Position numbers and translations under genes: made by a program
In this document: positions 20,105 through 32,216 of the stretch, in pieces
Position numbering within the stretch: the first letter of the stretch is position 1
Layout: each line of letters opens with the position of its first letter
Notes under the pieces: model-generated
Database searches by the model: none
What the model was told of the DNA's origin: nothing
What the model saw: only the letters and a program-made list of their open reading frames with translations
Source of the DNA: Rana temporaria
Lineage: Eukaryota > Chordata > Amphibia > Anura > Ranidae
Reading direction: 5' to 3'
DNA: 64,000 bases
NCBI RefSeq assembly: GCF_905171775.1
Contig: NC_053490.1
Coordinates: forward strand, 514,060,695-514,124,694

Positions 20105-20246
20105 AACTAGAGCTGCACGATTCCGGCTAAAATGAGAATCACAATTTTTTTTTTGCTTAGAATAAAGATCACGATTCTCGTGGTGTAACTTCTTCTTTCA
20201 CGATGTACAAAAAAATTGGGCTAACTTTGCTGTTTAGTTTTTTTTT
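20105..20246. repeat. 'CTAGAGCTGCACGATT' dispersed repeat end
   Basis: This is the inverse of 12800-12915: same GCTGCACGATT terminus, then AATGAGAATCACAATT. It is probably one end of a DNA transposon. Confidence 0.5.
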
Positions 20247-21031
20247 TTTAATTACTGTAATGAGCGATCACGGGTGCCCGGCGGTGATCGCGACCGCCGG
20301 GCACTCGCATCAGCACCAGGGGCGAGCAGGGGGCACGTGTTGTATGTCACCGCGTTTGAGAACGAGGAGATCTGGTCTTGACAGTGTGTACGCAAAGCAA
20401 GCTTGTCGAGTTTCTCCACAAGCCTGACAAGGAACTCGTCGAGGAAAACGATGTTCCTCAATCGTGTGTACGAGGCCTTAGGCACAGTTTACCCTCTATT
20501 TTCAGGGTAAAAAAGTGAGTTTTATATGCCAATAAATACAGTAATTGTTCAGCAGATCAGATTTTTGTCATTCAGAGCCCTTGGCTTCTAATCATAGTGT
20601 GACCACCTACGTACATACAAAACCACCCATAGCAAACACAAAAGAGATTTGATTTCCTTTTGTTTGCTCTCTTCATTATCGCTGTTAGCTGTGCCCTTTG
20701 TGCTACCGTCATTAATAGACTTTGGCAAGGAACAGAGGGGCAGCCTGGTAAAAATGAATTAATTGTCAGTCCAAGAGGCTCCCCCCCCCCCCCGTTCCTC
20801 TACGGTTCACATCCTGAATGCCATCAACTTCATTTACATGCCGATCATTCCCATGAAAGATCGCTGTGGACAATGGTGCGCCAACAGTGAGGTCCATACA
20901 CTTAGGGCGATAATACCGTTAGAAACCGCTTACATACATACATGACCATTTTGTATTTTACCACTTTAGCTCCAGAAGATTTAACCCCCCTCCTGACTAG
21001 GCTGTTTTTTGCAATACGGCACTGCGCTACT
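20247..21031. other. Mixed interval: half of a GTACACAC MITE plus unassigned DNA
   Basis: 20335-20485 resembles one end of the GTACACAC MITEs (GAACTCGTCGAGGAAAACG, then CGTGTGTACGAGGCCTTA). 20486-21031 shows no recognisable element or gene. Confidence 0.45.
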
Positions 21032-21035
21032 TTAA

Positions 21036-22031
21036 CCACTTAAGCCCCGGACCATATTGCTGCCTAAAGACCCAAGGGGTTTTTACAGTTCGGGACTGCG
21101 TCACTTTAACAGACAATTGCGCGGTCGTGCGACATGGCTCCCAAACAAAATTGGCGTCCTTTTTTCCCCACAAATAGAGCTTTCTTTTGGTGGTATTTGA
21201 TCACCTCTGCGGTTTTAATTTTTTGCGCTATAAACAAAAATAGAGCGACAATTTTGAAAAAAAATCAATATTTTTTACTTTTTGCTGTAATAAATATCCC
21301 CCAAAAACATATATACATTTTTTTTTTCCTCAGTTTAGGCCGATACGTATTCTTCTACCTATTTTTGGTAAAAAAAAACGCAATAATCGTTTATCGGTTG
21401 GTTTGCGCAAAATTTATAGCGTTTACAAAATAGGGGATAGTTTTTTTGCATTTTTATTTTTTTTATTTTTTTTTACTACTAATGGCGGCGATCAGCGATT
21501 TTTTTCGTGACTGCGACATTATGGCGGACACTTCGGACAATTTTGACACATTTTTGGGACAATTGTCATTTTCACAGCAAAAAATGCATTTAAATTGCAT
21601 TCTTTATTGTGAAAATGACAGTTGCAGTTTGGGAGTTAAACACAGGGGGCGCTGTAGGATTTAGGGATCACTGTGTGTGTGTTTACTAGTGTAGGGGGGT
21701 GTGGCTGTAGGATTGACAACATCGATCGAGTCTTCCCTATATAAGGGATCACTCGATCGATGCGCCGCCACAGTGAAGCACGGGGAAGCCGTGTTTACAC
21801 ACGGCTCTCCCCGTTCTTCAGCTCCGGGGAGCGATCGCGACGGAGCGGCTAAAAACAAATAGCCGCGCCGTCGTCCCGGATCGCTCCCCGAGCGGACCCG
21901 ACCTCCGCATGTACCGGGGGGGTCCCGATCGGACCCCCCACCCACGTCTAGCAGAGGACGTACAGGTACGTACATGTGCCTGTCCGTGCCATTCTGCTGA
22001 CGTATATGTACATGAGGAGGTCGGGAAGTGG
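21036..22031. mobile_element. CCACTT-type TTAA element, full length
   Basis: 996 bp with ends CCACTTAAGCCCCGG and GGTCGGGAAGTGG, flanked by TTAA (21032-21035, 22032-22035). The interior is shared with 26685-27643 and 28573-29566 (CACAAATAGAGCTTTCTTTT, GCGGCGATCAGCGATTTTTT). No transposase ORF; non-autonomous. Confidence 0.85.
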
Positions 22032-22235
22032 TTAATTGACAATTCCGCGGTCATTTGACGCTGTACACAAATACAATTGATGTCCTTTTTTCCCCACAAA
22101 TAAACCTTACTTTTGGTGGTATTTGATCACCTTTGCGGTTTTTATTTTTTGCGCTATAAATATTTAAAAAAAAAATTATAAAAAAAAACAAACATTTTTT
22201 ACAATCGGCTATAAAACCTATCCAAAAAAAATCAA

Positions 22236-22942
22236 GGGCCAGATTCAGAGAGAAATACGTTACTCTGCGGCGGCGTAACGTATCCCATTTACGTTACACC
22301 GCAGCAGGTTTACAGCGTAAGTGCCTGATTCTCAAAGCTCTTACCTGTAAAGTTGCGGCGGTGTAACTTAATTCCGCTCGGCGCAAGCCCGCCTAATTCA
22401 AATGGGGCGGACACCATTTAAATTAGGCGCGTTCCCGCGCCAAACGTTCTGCGCATGCTCTGTGTTAAAATTTGCCGACGGCGCCCCGACGTTTTTTTTG
22501 AACTGCGACGTGTGTAATGGCATTCGTATTCCCGGACGTCTTACGCAAAAAAAAAAAATCGAAATTCGACGCGGGAACGACGGCCAAACTTTAACATGGC
22601 TGATCTAAAGATAAGCCATGTTAAAGCAGGTGTAACTTTGCGACGGGAAAAAATGACTAGCGGCGACGTACGAGATTGCGGCGAACGCGCGGATCTTCGT
22701 GGATCGCCGTAACTAGTCATTTGCATATTCTACGCCGACCGCAATGGAATCGCCACCTAGCGGCCGGCCTAGAATTGCATCCTAAGATCCGACAGTGTAA
22801 GTCAATTACACCTGTCGGATCTTAGGGATATCTATGCGTAACTGGTTCTATGAATCAGCCGCATAGTTAGGACGGGCGGATCACAGAGATACGACGGCGT
22901 ATCAGGAGATACGCCGTCGTATCTCTTCTGTGAATCTGGCCC
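22236..22942. mobile_element. CAGATTC-family MITE M4
   Basis: GGGCCAGATTCA...TGAATCTGGCCC termini flanked by CAA (22233-22235 and 22943-22945). It contains the shared GCAAACGACG-type core and perfect subterminal inverted motifs (ATACGACGGCGTATC). The 3-bp duplication fits PIF/Harbinger. Confidence 0.82.
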
Positions 22943-23094
22943 CAAATTTCTAAATAAATTGAGGCCAATGTGTATTTTGCTACAAATTTTTGATCCAAAA
23001 AAATCCCAATAAGCGTATATTGATTGGTTTGTTCAAAAGTTATTGCGTCTACAAACTATGGGATAGATTTATAGAATTTGTGTTTGTTTATTAA

Positions 23095-23552
23095 AGTGGT
23101 TGTAAAGGTTTGAATATTTTTAAATAACAAACATGTCATACTTACCTCCACTGTGCAGCTCGTTTTGCACAGAGTGGCCCCAAACTGCGTTTTCTGGGGT
23201 CCCATGGCAGCTCTCTCGGCTCCTCCCCGCCTCAGATAACCCCCTCTGGGAAGCGCTCTCCCAAGGGGGTTACCTTGCGGGCGCGCTCCCGAGTCCTGTA
23301 TTGGGTGTCCATAACTGCCGAGTACAAGACTCGGTCTCGGCCCCCGCCGATTGATTGACAGCAGCGTGAGCCAATGGCTGCGCTTCTATCAATCTATCCA
23401 ATGAAGAGCTGAGAAGCCCGGGCAAAGGAAGAGCGTGTTCTCAACGCAGGATTTTCAAGGGCTCAGGTAAGTAAAATGGGGGGCCAGTAGACTTTTTCAC
23501 CTTAATTCATAGGATTCATTAAGGTGAAAAAACATGAACCTTTTCAACTCCT
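23095..23552. mobile_element. TTAA-target MITE (Kolobok/T2- or piggyBac-like)
   Basis: 458 bp between TTAA sites (23091-23094, 23553-23556), with ends AGTGGTTGTAAAGG and CCTTTTCAACTCCT. The interior CTTACCTCCACTGTGCAG and TTGCACAGAGTGGCCCC is shared with 42376-42440. Confidence 0.82.
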
Positions 23553-23987
23553 TTAATTTTTTTATTAGTAATGGCGGAGATTAGCAACTTCTAGCGGCAC
23601 TCTAGGCGGACAGTCGGGGCACTAACTGACACTTTTTTGGGGACCAGTGACACTAATACAGTGATCAGTGCTAAAAATATACATTGTCACTGTACTAATG
23701 ACACTGGCTGGGAAGGAGTTAAACCTCAGGGGAGATTAAAGGGTTAACTGTGTGCCTAGCAGTTAACCCTACTAACCCTGAAAAATTTAAATCAATGAAC
23801 AATTGTACAATTACAATAAATGGTATCAATATAAAGTTCAATAACTGCAGATTTTAAAAATAATGAAATGTTGTGCTTCAAATTTATGCTCCAATCACCG
23901 TGCTTTCAGAAAGTGCAACTTGCATAATAAAGTGCTTCACCCGATGTACCAATCAAAATGCGCTCACCAGATATATATACGGTCATA

Positions 23988-24691
23988 GGGGCAGATCCAC
24001 AAAAGATTGCGTAATTTTAAAATTCCCGCGTCGTATCTTTGTTTTGTATCTACAAAACAAGATACGACGGCATCTCGGAGGGATCCGACAGGCGTACGTC
24101 TTAGTATGCCGTCGGATCTTAAGGTGCAATATTTCGGCGACCGCTAGGTGGCGTTTCCGTAGAATTCCGCGTTGAGTATGCAAATTAGCTATTTACGGCG
24201 ATCCACGAACGTACGTCCGGCGCATTTTTTTACGTTGTTTTCGTTCGGCTTTTTCCGGCGTATCGTTAAAGCTTCTATATGGTGGCATACTCAATGTTAA
24301 GTATGGCCGTCGTTCCCGCGTCCAATTTTGAATTTTTTACGTCGTTTGCGTAAGTCGTTCGCGAATAGGGATTTGCGTAGAATGACATCACCGTCGTAAG
24401 CATTGGCTGGTTCCGGTTTAATTTGGAGCATGCGCACTGGGATACCCCCATGGACGGCGCATGTGCAGTTAAAAAAAAACGTTGTTTACGTCGGGTCACG
24501 ACGTATTAACATAAAACACGCCCCCATTACATCCATTTGAATTCCGCGCCCTTACGCCGCCAAAGATACACTACACCGCCGTAACTTACGGCGCAAATTC
24601 TTTCTGGATTCAAACCAAAGCCAGGTAAGTTACGGCGGCGTAGCGTATCTCAGATACGCTGCGCCGGTGCAGATCTTTGAGGATCTGCCCC
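23988..24691. mobile_element. CAGATTC-family MITE M5
   Basis: GGGGCAGATCCAC...GGATCTGCCCC ends. Its interior is closely similar to M1 and shows the uninterrupted ATGTTAAGTATGG site. The right end abuts half of a GTACACAC MITE (24692-24870). Confidence 0.78.
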
Positions 24692-25315
24692 TCTCTGGTT
24701 TCTCGGCCGAGAATCTCACAACGAGAAAATACGAGAGCAGGTTCTCTATTTTTCTCGTCGAGATTTTAGGCAGTTTTCTTGATGAGAAACCTGAAAGCCT
24801 CGTACACGCTCGGTATAGCTCTGCCAGCAGTTTTCTTGCTGGTTCTTGCCGGGGAAACCCGAGGCTTAATTCAGATTCTTTATGTAAGGTTTTAATCATG
24901 TTTCCACTTTCCTCAAGACTGTACATATTAGGTACCTGGACTCAACAAGTACAGAGACCTGTTGATATTACCAGAAACGCGGCGTCCTTGTCATTTCTGT
25001 GTGCTGAACTAAAAGCACAAACAATCTTATCTATCTTCTGAAAACTACTAATCTCCCCACTCCCCAGGTAATGGAGATGAACAAAGGCGGACATGTTTGA
25101 AGTGCAAATGAAAGACATAGCCAGCACTCCCTAAACACTGTTAGGTGTGCATATATAAAAATAAAATAACGTAGCTCTGTTTTTAAAACATAAGACCTCT
25201 ACACACGGCCGGGAATCCCGCCAGGAAAAAAAACGTTGGTTTTCCTGACGGGATTCCTGGCAAGCTTACCTTGCAGAGCCATGTATACAGACGGCCACTC
25301 AAAAGAGCTGATTAC
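24692..25315. other. MITE halves and unassigned DNA
   Basis: 24692-24870 and 25190-25260 carry TTTCTTGCTGG, GATGAGAAACCTG and TACACACGGCCGGGA motifs of the GTACACAC MITEs without matching partners. 24871-25189 is unassigned. Confidence 0.45.
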
Positions 25316-25998
25316 GGGCCAGATCCACATAGTAATGGATCGGCGCAGTGTATCGAGATACGCTACGCCGCCGTAACTTTTCCGGCTTTGGTTCGAATCC
25401 TGAAAGATTGCGCGCCAAAAGTTACGGCGGCGTAGTGTATTTCTGGCAGCGGAATTCAAATCGGCGATCAGGGGGCGGGTTTCATTTAAATGAAGCGCGT
25501 CCCCACGCCAATTGAACTGCACATGCTCCGTTTCGAAATTTCCCGCCGTGCTTTGCGCAAAATGACGTCGCAACGACGTCATTTTTTGAACTTAGACGTG
25601 ACTTACGTCCATCCCTATTCACAAACGACTTACGCAAAAAAAAAAAAATGAAAATTTCGACGCGTGAACGACGGCCATACTTAACATGGCAAGTCTATCT
25701 ATACGCCGTAAAATACCAGCTTTAACTATACGCCGGAAAAAGCCGACTAGAGACGACGTAAGAGAATGCGACGGCCGCGCGTACGTTCGTGGATCGTCAG
25801 AAAAAGCTCATTTGCATACCCGACGCGGAAAACGACGCGGACTCCACCCAGCGGACGCCGAAGTATTGCATCTACGATCCAAAGGCGGACGAAGCCGTAC
25901 GCCTGTCGGATCGAACCCAGATGCCGTCGTATCTTGGTTTGAGGATTCAAACTAAAGATACGACGCGGGAAATTTGAAAGTACGCCGGCGTATCAGTC
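25316..25998. mobile_element. CAGATTC-family MITE M6, right end lost
   Basis: It starts GGGCCAGATCCACATAG and has the family core (CGTCGCAACGACGTC, ACTTACGC, CGACGCGTGAACG). The right terminus is replaced by the pentamer-rich tract at 25999. Confidence 0.7.
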
Positions 25999-26335
25999 TA
26001 TTCTAGTCAATTCTATTTTTTTATTTTCTATGCTATCCTAATCTATTCTATTCAAATTCACATTTATTTTATTCAAATTTCAGAAGATGGTTATACCCTT
26101 TCTATTTTATTCTATTCTATTACTTTATTTTCTTTTCTATTTTATTCTGTTCTGTTTTATTTTGTTCTGTTTTACTCTATTCTTTTATTTTGTAAGCCAT
26201 ACCTATGCTATTTCTATTCTATTTTCTTCTATGCTTTTATTTTTTATTCTGTTCTGTTTTACTCTATTCTATTCAACTCCTTCGATTTTATTCTGTTCTT
26301 TTCTATTCTATTTTCTTCAGAAATTGGAATTTGAT
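25999..26335. repeat. TTCTA/TTTTA pentamer-type simple repeat
   Basis: A degenerate (TTCTA)n/(TTTTA)n tract. The Phe/Leu-rich frame at 26087-26338 plus is a by-product. 26336-26680 contains no recognisable element. Confidence 0.85.
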
Positions 26336-26684
26336 TAGAAAAACGATTAGAATGCAATAAAAAAAAAATAGATTAGAAAACGATTCGAATCTCGACAAAT
26401 TTAATTTAGTTATTTCGGATTTGTTTCAATTCATTACTATTGTAATTCGGAAATTCGGATACATAACTAAAAATGTGTCCAAATTTCACTTTGAAACAAA
26501 ATGAAACGCACATGTCTGCTACTAATGGACTGGTACCAGATATCTTCAGAGGTCTAGTGGAGGCCATGCCTTGACGGGATTTGGCGGGTGGTCATAATGT
26601 TATGGCTGCTCGGTGTACATACTTTCCTGTTCTGTTTGTTATTCATACATGTTCCAGTTAGTACAGCTGCTGGTGCTTGATTAA

Positions 26685-27643
26685 CCACTTAAAACCTGGA
26701 CATTTAGGCAGCTAAAGGACCTGGCCAGTTTTTGCGATCCGGCACTGCGTCACTTTAACTGACAATTGCGCGGTCGTGGCTCCCAAACAAAACTGGCGTC
26801 CTTTTTTTCCCACAAATAGAGCTTTCTTTTGGTGGTATTTGATCACCTCTGCGGTTTTTATTTTTTGTGCTATAAACAAAAATAAAGCGACAATTTTGAA
26901 AAAAAATCAATATTTTTTACTTTTTGCTATAATAAATATCCCCCAAAAATATATAAAAAAATATTTTTTTCCCTCCGTTTAGGCCGATACGTATTCTTCT
27001 ACATATTTTTGGTAAAAAATATCGCAATAAGCGTTTATCGATTGGTTTGCGCAAAATGTATAGCGTTTACAAAATAGGGGATAGTTTTATTGCATTTTTA
27101 TTAATTTATTTTTTTTACTACTAATGGCGGCGATCAGCGATTTTTTTCGTGACTGCGACATTATGGTGGACACTTCAGACAATTTTGACACATTTCTGGG
27201 ACCATTGTCATTTTCACAGCAAAAAATGCATTAAAAATGCATTGTTTACTGTGAAAATGACAATTGCAGTTTGGGAGTATTATCCACAAGGGGGCGCTGA
27301 AGGGGTTAAGTGTGACCTCATTTGTGTTTCTAACTGTAGGGGGGTGTGGCTGTAGGTGTGACGTCATCGATTGTGTATTCCTATAAAAGGGAACACACGA
27401 TCAATGACGGCGCCACAGTGAAGAACGGGGAAGCCGTGTTTACACACAGCTCTCCCCGTTCTTCAGCTCCGGGGACCGGTCGCGGGACTCCAGCAGCGAT
27501 CGGGTCCGCGGGTCCCGCGGTCACGGAGCTTCGGACCGGGTCACGGGCGCGGCTGGGCACTTAAAGAGAACGTACAGGTACGTGCTTGTGCCCAGCCGTG
27601 CCATTCTGCTGACGTATATGTGCAGGAGGCGGTCCTTAAGTGG
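26685..27643. mobile_element. CCACTT-type TTAA element, full length
   Basis: 959 bp, ends CCACTTAAAACCTGG and GGTCCTTAAGTGG, TTAA at 26681-26684 and 27644-27647. Its interior is nearly collinear with 21036-22031. Non-coding. Confidence 0.85.
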
Positions 27644-27647
27644 TTAA

Positions 27648-28456
27648 TGTAGTGAATTTTATGTTTTTTTATTTTGCAGTTTTTTATTTTTTTCCACCAC
27701 GAGTTCATCTGCATTTCTCTGCACATTACTTCGCTCTGCTACAGTTCTAAGCAGGAAGCAGGTAGCTATTTAAAGTGGTGTTAAACCTAAAACCAAAAAT
27801 ATAATATATTGCAGCTTAACAATCATTTCGGCTTTTTCCCCCTCTATTTTCACCTGTTGATCTGGCCAGTAACACACCTCCTGTATTAGAGCGCCTCCAC
27901 TCTGGATGAAGGAGCACAGGGGGCACATGTGAATAGCCACATTGTTAATCTGCGGGGAGGGAATGTTAAATGTACTAGCAGATTTAGATACACTAGAAAA
28001 TTGGAGTCAAACTCCAGCGCACACTGCGGTTACACAAGCAGTTACAGACACTTTTTTTTCTTTCTTTTTGGATAAAGGTTTTACATGAATAAATAACAGC
28101 TGAGCACCTCTGTCAACGGTAAATGGTTTGTACTCACCGATACCGAGTACCGACACTTTGCTGTGCGATTTGCGCCAATACAAAAAATTGGCGCAAATCG
28201 CATACAGCAAAGAGTCGAATGCGATTTGAATAGAAATGCAGTGCGATTCCTGTCTGAATCGCATGTGATTTCCCCCACTGCTCCTGTGTGTGTATATAAC
28301 GGGAAAAGAGCCATCTAGTGGGCAGTTTAAAAAATGTTTGAACTCACAGTACATAACTGACCGCATGCAAAATAATCTGTCCCGGTCCGCTGATGATAGC
28401 AAATCAGGGCCGCTGGAGGTGCTCACAGGGCTGGAGGAGAAGTTCCGGGACAGCGT
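27648..28456. other. Unassigned interval with one hairpin
   Basis: 27773-27800 looks like the start of a TTAA MITE (TTTAAAGTGGTGTTAAACC). A strong hairpin lies at 28151-28216. I do not recognise the remainder. Confidence 0.4.
28151..28216. repeat. Short inverted repeat
   Basis: About 29-bp arms (TTTGCTGTGCGATTTGCGCC and its complement with one or two mismatches) around an 8-nt AT loop. A further GCGATT motif follows at 28220-28265. Confidence 0.8.
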
Positions 28457-30108
28457 GGCCCAGATTCAGGTAGGGGCGCGCACTGATTTGCTCCGTAATT
28501 TGCGTATCGTAAAAGGGGCCGGCGTAAGCGCGCGTAATTTAAATGATCCCGTAGGGGGCGTGGATCATTTAACCACTTAAGCCCCGGACCAAAATGCTGC
28601 CTAAAGACCCAAGGTGTTTTTACAGTTCGGGACTGCGTCGCTTTAACAGACAATTGCGCGGTCATGCGACGTGGCCCCCAAACAAAATTGGCGTCCTTTT
28701 TTTCCCCACAAATAGAGCTTTCTTTTGGTGGTATTTGATCACCTCTGCGGTTTTTATTTTTTGCGCTATAAACAAAAATAAAGCGACAATTTTGAAAAAA
28801 ATGCAATATTTTTTACTTTTTGTTATAATAAATATCCCCCAAAAACATATATATTTTTTTTCCCTCAGTTTAGGCCGATACGTATTCTTCTACCTATTTT
28901 TAGTAAAAAAAAACGCAATAAGCGTTTATCGATTGGTTTGCGCAAAATTTATAGCGTTTACAAAATAGGGGATAGTTTTATTGTATTTTTATTAATTATT
29001 ATTTTTTTACTACTAATGGCGGCGATCAGCGATTTTTTTCGTGACTGCGACATTATGGCGGACACTTCGGACAATTTTGACACATTTTTGGGACCATTGT
29101 TTTTTTCACAGCAAAAAATGCATTTAAATTGCATTCTTTATTGTGAAAATGACAGTTGCAGTTTGGGAGTTAACCACAGGGGGCGCTGTAGGAGTTAGGG
29201 TTCACCTAGTGTGTGTTTACAACTGTAGGGGGGTGTGGCTGTAGGACTGACGTCATCGATTGTGTCTCCCCTATAAAGGGGATGACACGATCGATGCGCC
29301 GCCATAGTGAAGCACGGGGAAGCTGTGTTTACATACGGCTCTCCCCGTTCTTCAGCTCCGGGGAGCGATCGCAACGGAGCGGCTATAAACAAATAGCCGC
29401 GCCGTCGTCCCTGATCGCTCCCCGAGCGAACCCAACCGCCGCATGTAGCGGGGGGGGTCCCGATCGGACCCCCCACCCGCTAGAAGGACAGGACGTACAT
29501 GAACGCCCATGTGCCTGTACGTGCCATACTGTGGACGTACATTTACATGCGGCGGTCGGGAAGTGGTTAAATTAGGCGCGTTCCCGCGCCGAACGTACTG
29601 CGCATGCTCCGTCGGGAAAATTTTCCAACGTGCATTGCGGTAAATGACGTCGCAAGGACGTCATTGGCTTCGACATGAACGTAAATGGTGTCCAGCACCA
29701 TTCACGAACGAGTTACGCAAACGACGCAAAATTTGAAAATCGCGACGCGGGAACGACGTCCATACTTACCATTGGCTGCGCCTCCTAATAGCAGGAGCAC
29801 CCTTTCTGGCGAAAACGACGTACGCAAACGACGTAAAAACCGAGCGCCGGCCGCACGTAAGTTTGTGAATCGGCGTAAGTATGCAATTTGCATACTCTAC
29901 GCTGACAACTACGGGTGCGCCACCTAGCGGCCAGCGGCAGAATGCACCCTAAGATACGACGACATAAGAGCCTTATGCCAGTCGTATCTTAGGCTACAGT
30001 CGGCGTATCTAGCTTTCTGAATACAGAAAGTAGATACGCCGGCGCTACTTAGCAATTACGCTGCGTATCTATGGATACGCAGGCGTAATTGCTCTCTGAA
30101 TCTATCCC
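28457..30108. mobile_element. CAGATTC-family MITE M7 carrying a nested CCACTT element
   Basis: It begins GGCCCAGATTCAGG and ends near TCTCTGAATCTATCCCC. Removing 28573-29566 plus one TTAA restores the expected ATCATTTAAATTAGGCGCG family sequence. The core GCGCATGCTCCGTCGGG and the terminal inverted ATACGCCGGCG motifs are present. Confidence 0.75.
28573..29566. mobile_element. CCACTT-type TTAA element nested in M7
   Basis: 994 bp, ends CCACTTAAGCCCCGG and GGTCGGGAAGTGG, TTAA at 28569-28572 and 29567-29570. M4 (22408-22430) and M10 (43530-43550) provide empty sites. It is very similar to 21036-22031. Confidence 0.88.
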
Positions 30109-30760
30109 CTTGAGTATAGGGCGGAAGCATAGCTCCCAACTGTCCCTGATTTGGATCTGTCTGATCTGTATAGTGGAACATAAAATGCACTTTTTATCTT
30201 TCAAAAAGTGTTTCCCAGTGCTAAACTTTTCATCCAAATTCTGAATTGCTGCTCTCCTGACAGGGGGGGTCTGTGCTGATTGTTTATCAGCACAGCTCCC
30301 CCTCGGATCCCGCCTAGGACCACCAGGACTGCCATTCACACTCGACCACCGGGTATTCCCCCACTAGACCACCAGGGAAATGCTAATCTGTGACCTGGCA
30401 ACTGCCAATCAATGACCAGGCAGCTGCCAATCAGTGCCCACCCACAATGCCTGCCACTGCCAGTGCCACCAGGGATACCTATCAGTGCTGCATATCAGTT
30501 ACAACATTTTATAACAGAAAAAAAGCAAAACTTTCGGTCTTTTTTTTATTTGTTTAGCAAAAAATAAAAACCAAAGAGGTGATCAAATACCACCAAAAGA
30601 AAAACTCTATTTGTGGGAACAAAATGATAAAAATTCTGTTTGGGTACAATGCATCACGACCGCGCAATTCTCATTTAAACAGCGACAGCGCTGAAAGCAG
30701 AAAATTGGCTTGGGCAGGAAGGGGGTAAGTGCCTGGTATTGAAGTGGTTAAGGGGTCTGG
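30109..30760. mobile_element. CCACTT-type element fragment
   Basis: 30500-30755 matches the right part of the 16634 element (CAAATACCACCAAAAG, GGCTTGGGCAGGAAG) and ends GAAGTGG-TTAA near 30745-30752. The left boundary is unclear. Confidence 0.6.
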
Positions 30761-31260
30761 GGTGCAGCTGCAGCACAGAAGGTTTTTCACCTTTCACACT
30801 GGGTGTTATTCGGGCGTTTTTCAGGCGCTTTGGCATTAAAAAAAAAAAGCCTGTAAAGCGCCTGAAAGAAGCCTCATTTGCAATCCCAATGTGAAAGCCT
30901 GAGAGTGCTTTTAGAGCCCTTTCACACTGCCGGTGCTGGAAAAACGCTGGTGAAGCGCCGCTAAGACCCCTTTCACACTGGGGCGTTTTCCAGGCGCTTT
31001 GGCGTTAAAAAAAAGCTCCCTCAATGGGAAGGGGTGCTTTAGGAGCGGTGTATTCAATGCTCCTAAAGCGCTGCAAAGAAGCCGCTTGCAGGACCTTTTT
31101 TGACGCCCTGCCAGCCCAGCGCCTCAGTGTGAAAGTACTCGGACTTTCACATTGGGATTGCAGATGCAGCTTCTTTCAGGCGCTTTACAATCGCTTTTTT
31201 TTAATGCTAAAGCGCCTGAAAAACGCTGCAGTGTGAAAGGGATCTAATGCATTCTATGCA
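30761..31260. repeat. 'TTTCACACTGGGGCG' dispersed repeat
   Basis: Several CCCTTTCACACTG motifs and inverted GTGTGAAAGGG motifs bracket AAAAACGC/GCGCTTT segments. A relative lies at 38400-38800. It looks like overlapping inverted-repeat MITEs and has no coding content. Confidence 0.65.
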
Positions 31261-31460
31261 TTTAAAACCTTAAACTTTACCATATCTTTAATTATTGGCA
31301 ATGTAGAGCAGGGCAGTGGCATGGCATTCTATACAGCATGTTCAGCGCATCGCACAAATCCCTTTTTTTTTATGTTTTGAACAAACTTCATTTGAAGTGT
31401 ACAAAGTGTACACCTAATTCATGGCAATGTACAGCAGACTGATGGGCATGGAATTCTGTG

Positions 31461-32095
31461 CAGTGCGCTGCGATAAAACGCAGGCCCCAGGCTGCGTTGT
31501 AGTTCTGTACAGTGCGCTGCGATAAAACGCAGGCCCCAGGCTGCGTTGTAGTTCTGTACAGTGCGCTGCGATAAAACGGAGGCCCCAGGCTGCGTTGTAG
31601 TTCTGTACAGTGCGCTGCGATAAAACGCAGGCCCCAGGCTGCGTTGTAGTTCTGTACAGTGCGCTGCGATAAAACGGAGGCCCCAGGCTGCGTTGTAGTT
31701 CTGTACAGTGCGCTGCGATAAAACGGAGGCCCCAGGCTGCGTTGTAGTTCTGTACAGTGCGCTGCGATAAAACGCAGGCCCCAGGCTGCGTTGTAGTTCT
31801 GTACAGTGCGCTGCGATAAAACGGAGGCCCCAGGCTGCGTTGTAGTTCTGTACAGTGCGCTGCGATAAAACGCAGGCCCCAGGCTGCGTTGTAGTTCTGT
31901 ACAGTGCGCTGCGATAAAACGCAGGCCCCAGGCTGCGTTGTAGTTTTGTACAGTGCGCTGCGATAAAACGGAGGCCCCAGGCTGCGTTGTAGTTCTGTAC
32001 AGTGCGCTGCGATAAAACGCAGGCCCCAGGCTGCGTTGTAGTTCTGTACAGTGCGCTGCGATAAAACGCAGGCCCCAGGCTGTGTTGGAGTGTGA
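31461..32095. repeat. 49-bp minisatellite, 13 copies
   Basis: A period of exactly 49 bp (CAGTGCGCTGCGATAAAACG, then C/G-AGGCCCCAGGCTGCGTTGTAGTT). Units differ mainly at one site: CGCAG in eight and CGGAG in five (units 3, 5, 6, 8, 11). Because 49 is not a multiple of three, three overlapping minus-strand frames stay open across the array. They encode the same 49-residue cycle and are not genes. Confidence 0.95.
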
Positions 32096-32216
32096 ATGGG
32101 ACACACAGGAAACAAGTGTTTTCTGTGTGTCCTTGAGGGGACAGATGTTTTACTATGTGGTCATCTGTCATTGCAAAATATGTGAATTAACCCTTAGGCC
32201 GCGTACAGACGAGCAA

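Larger units (their letters stand above)
22036..23790. mobile_element. Older CCACTT-type element interrupted twice
   Basis: Segments 22036-22235, 22946-23090 and 23557-23790 form one collinear relative of the CCACTT interior (CCCCACAAATAAACC, GATTGGTTTG..CAAAAGTTATTGCGT, AGTAATGGCGGAGATTAGC). It is split by a CAGATTC MITE (22236-22942) and a TTAA MITE (23095-23552). 23790-23987 is unassigned. Confidence 0.65.

Noticed and set aside
31388..32171. Three overlapping minus-strand ORFs of 233-250 codons
   Set aside because: They translate a 49-bp minisatellite in three frames with the same residue cycle. There is no independent coding signal.
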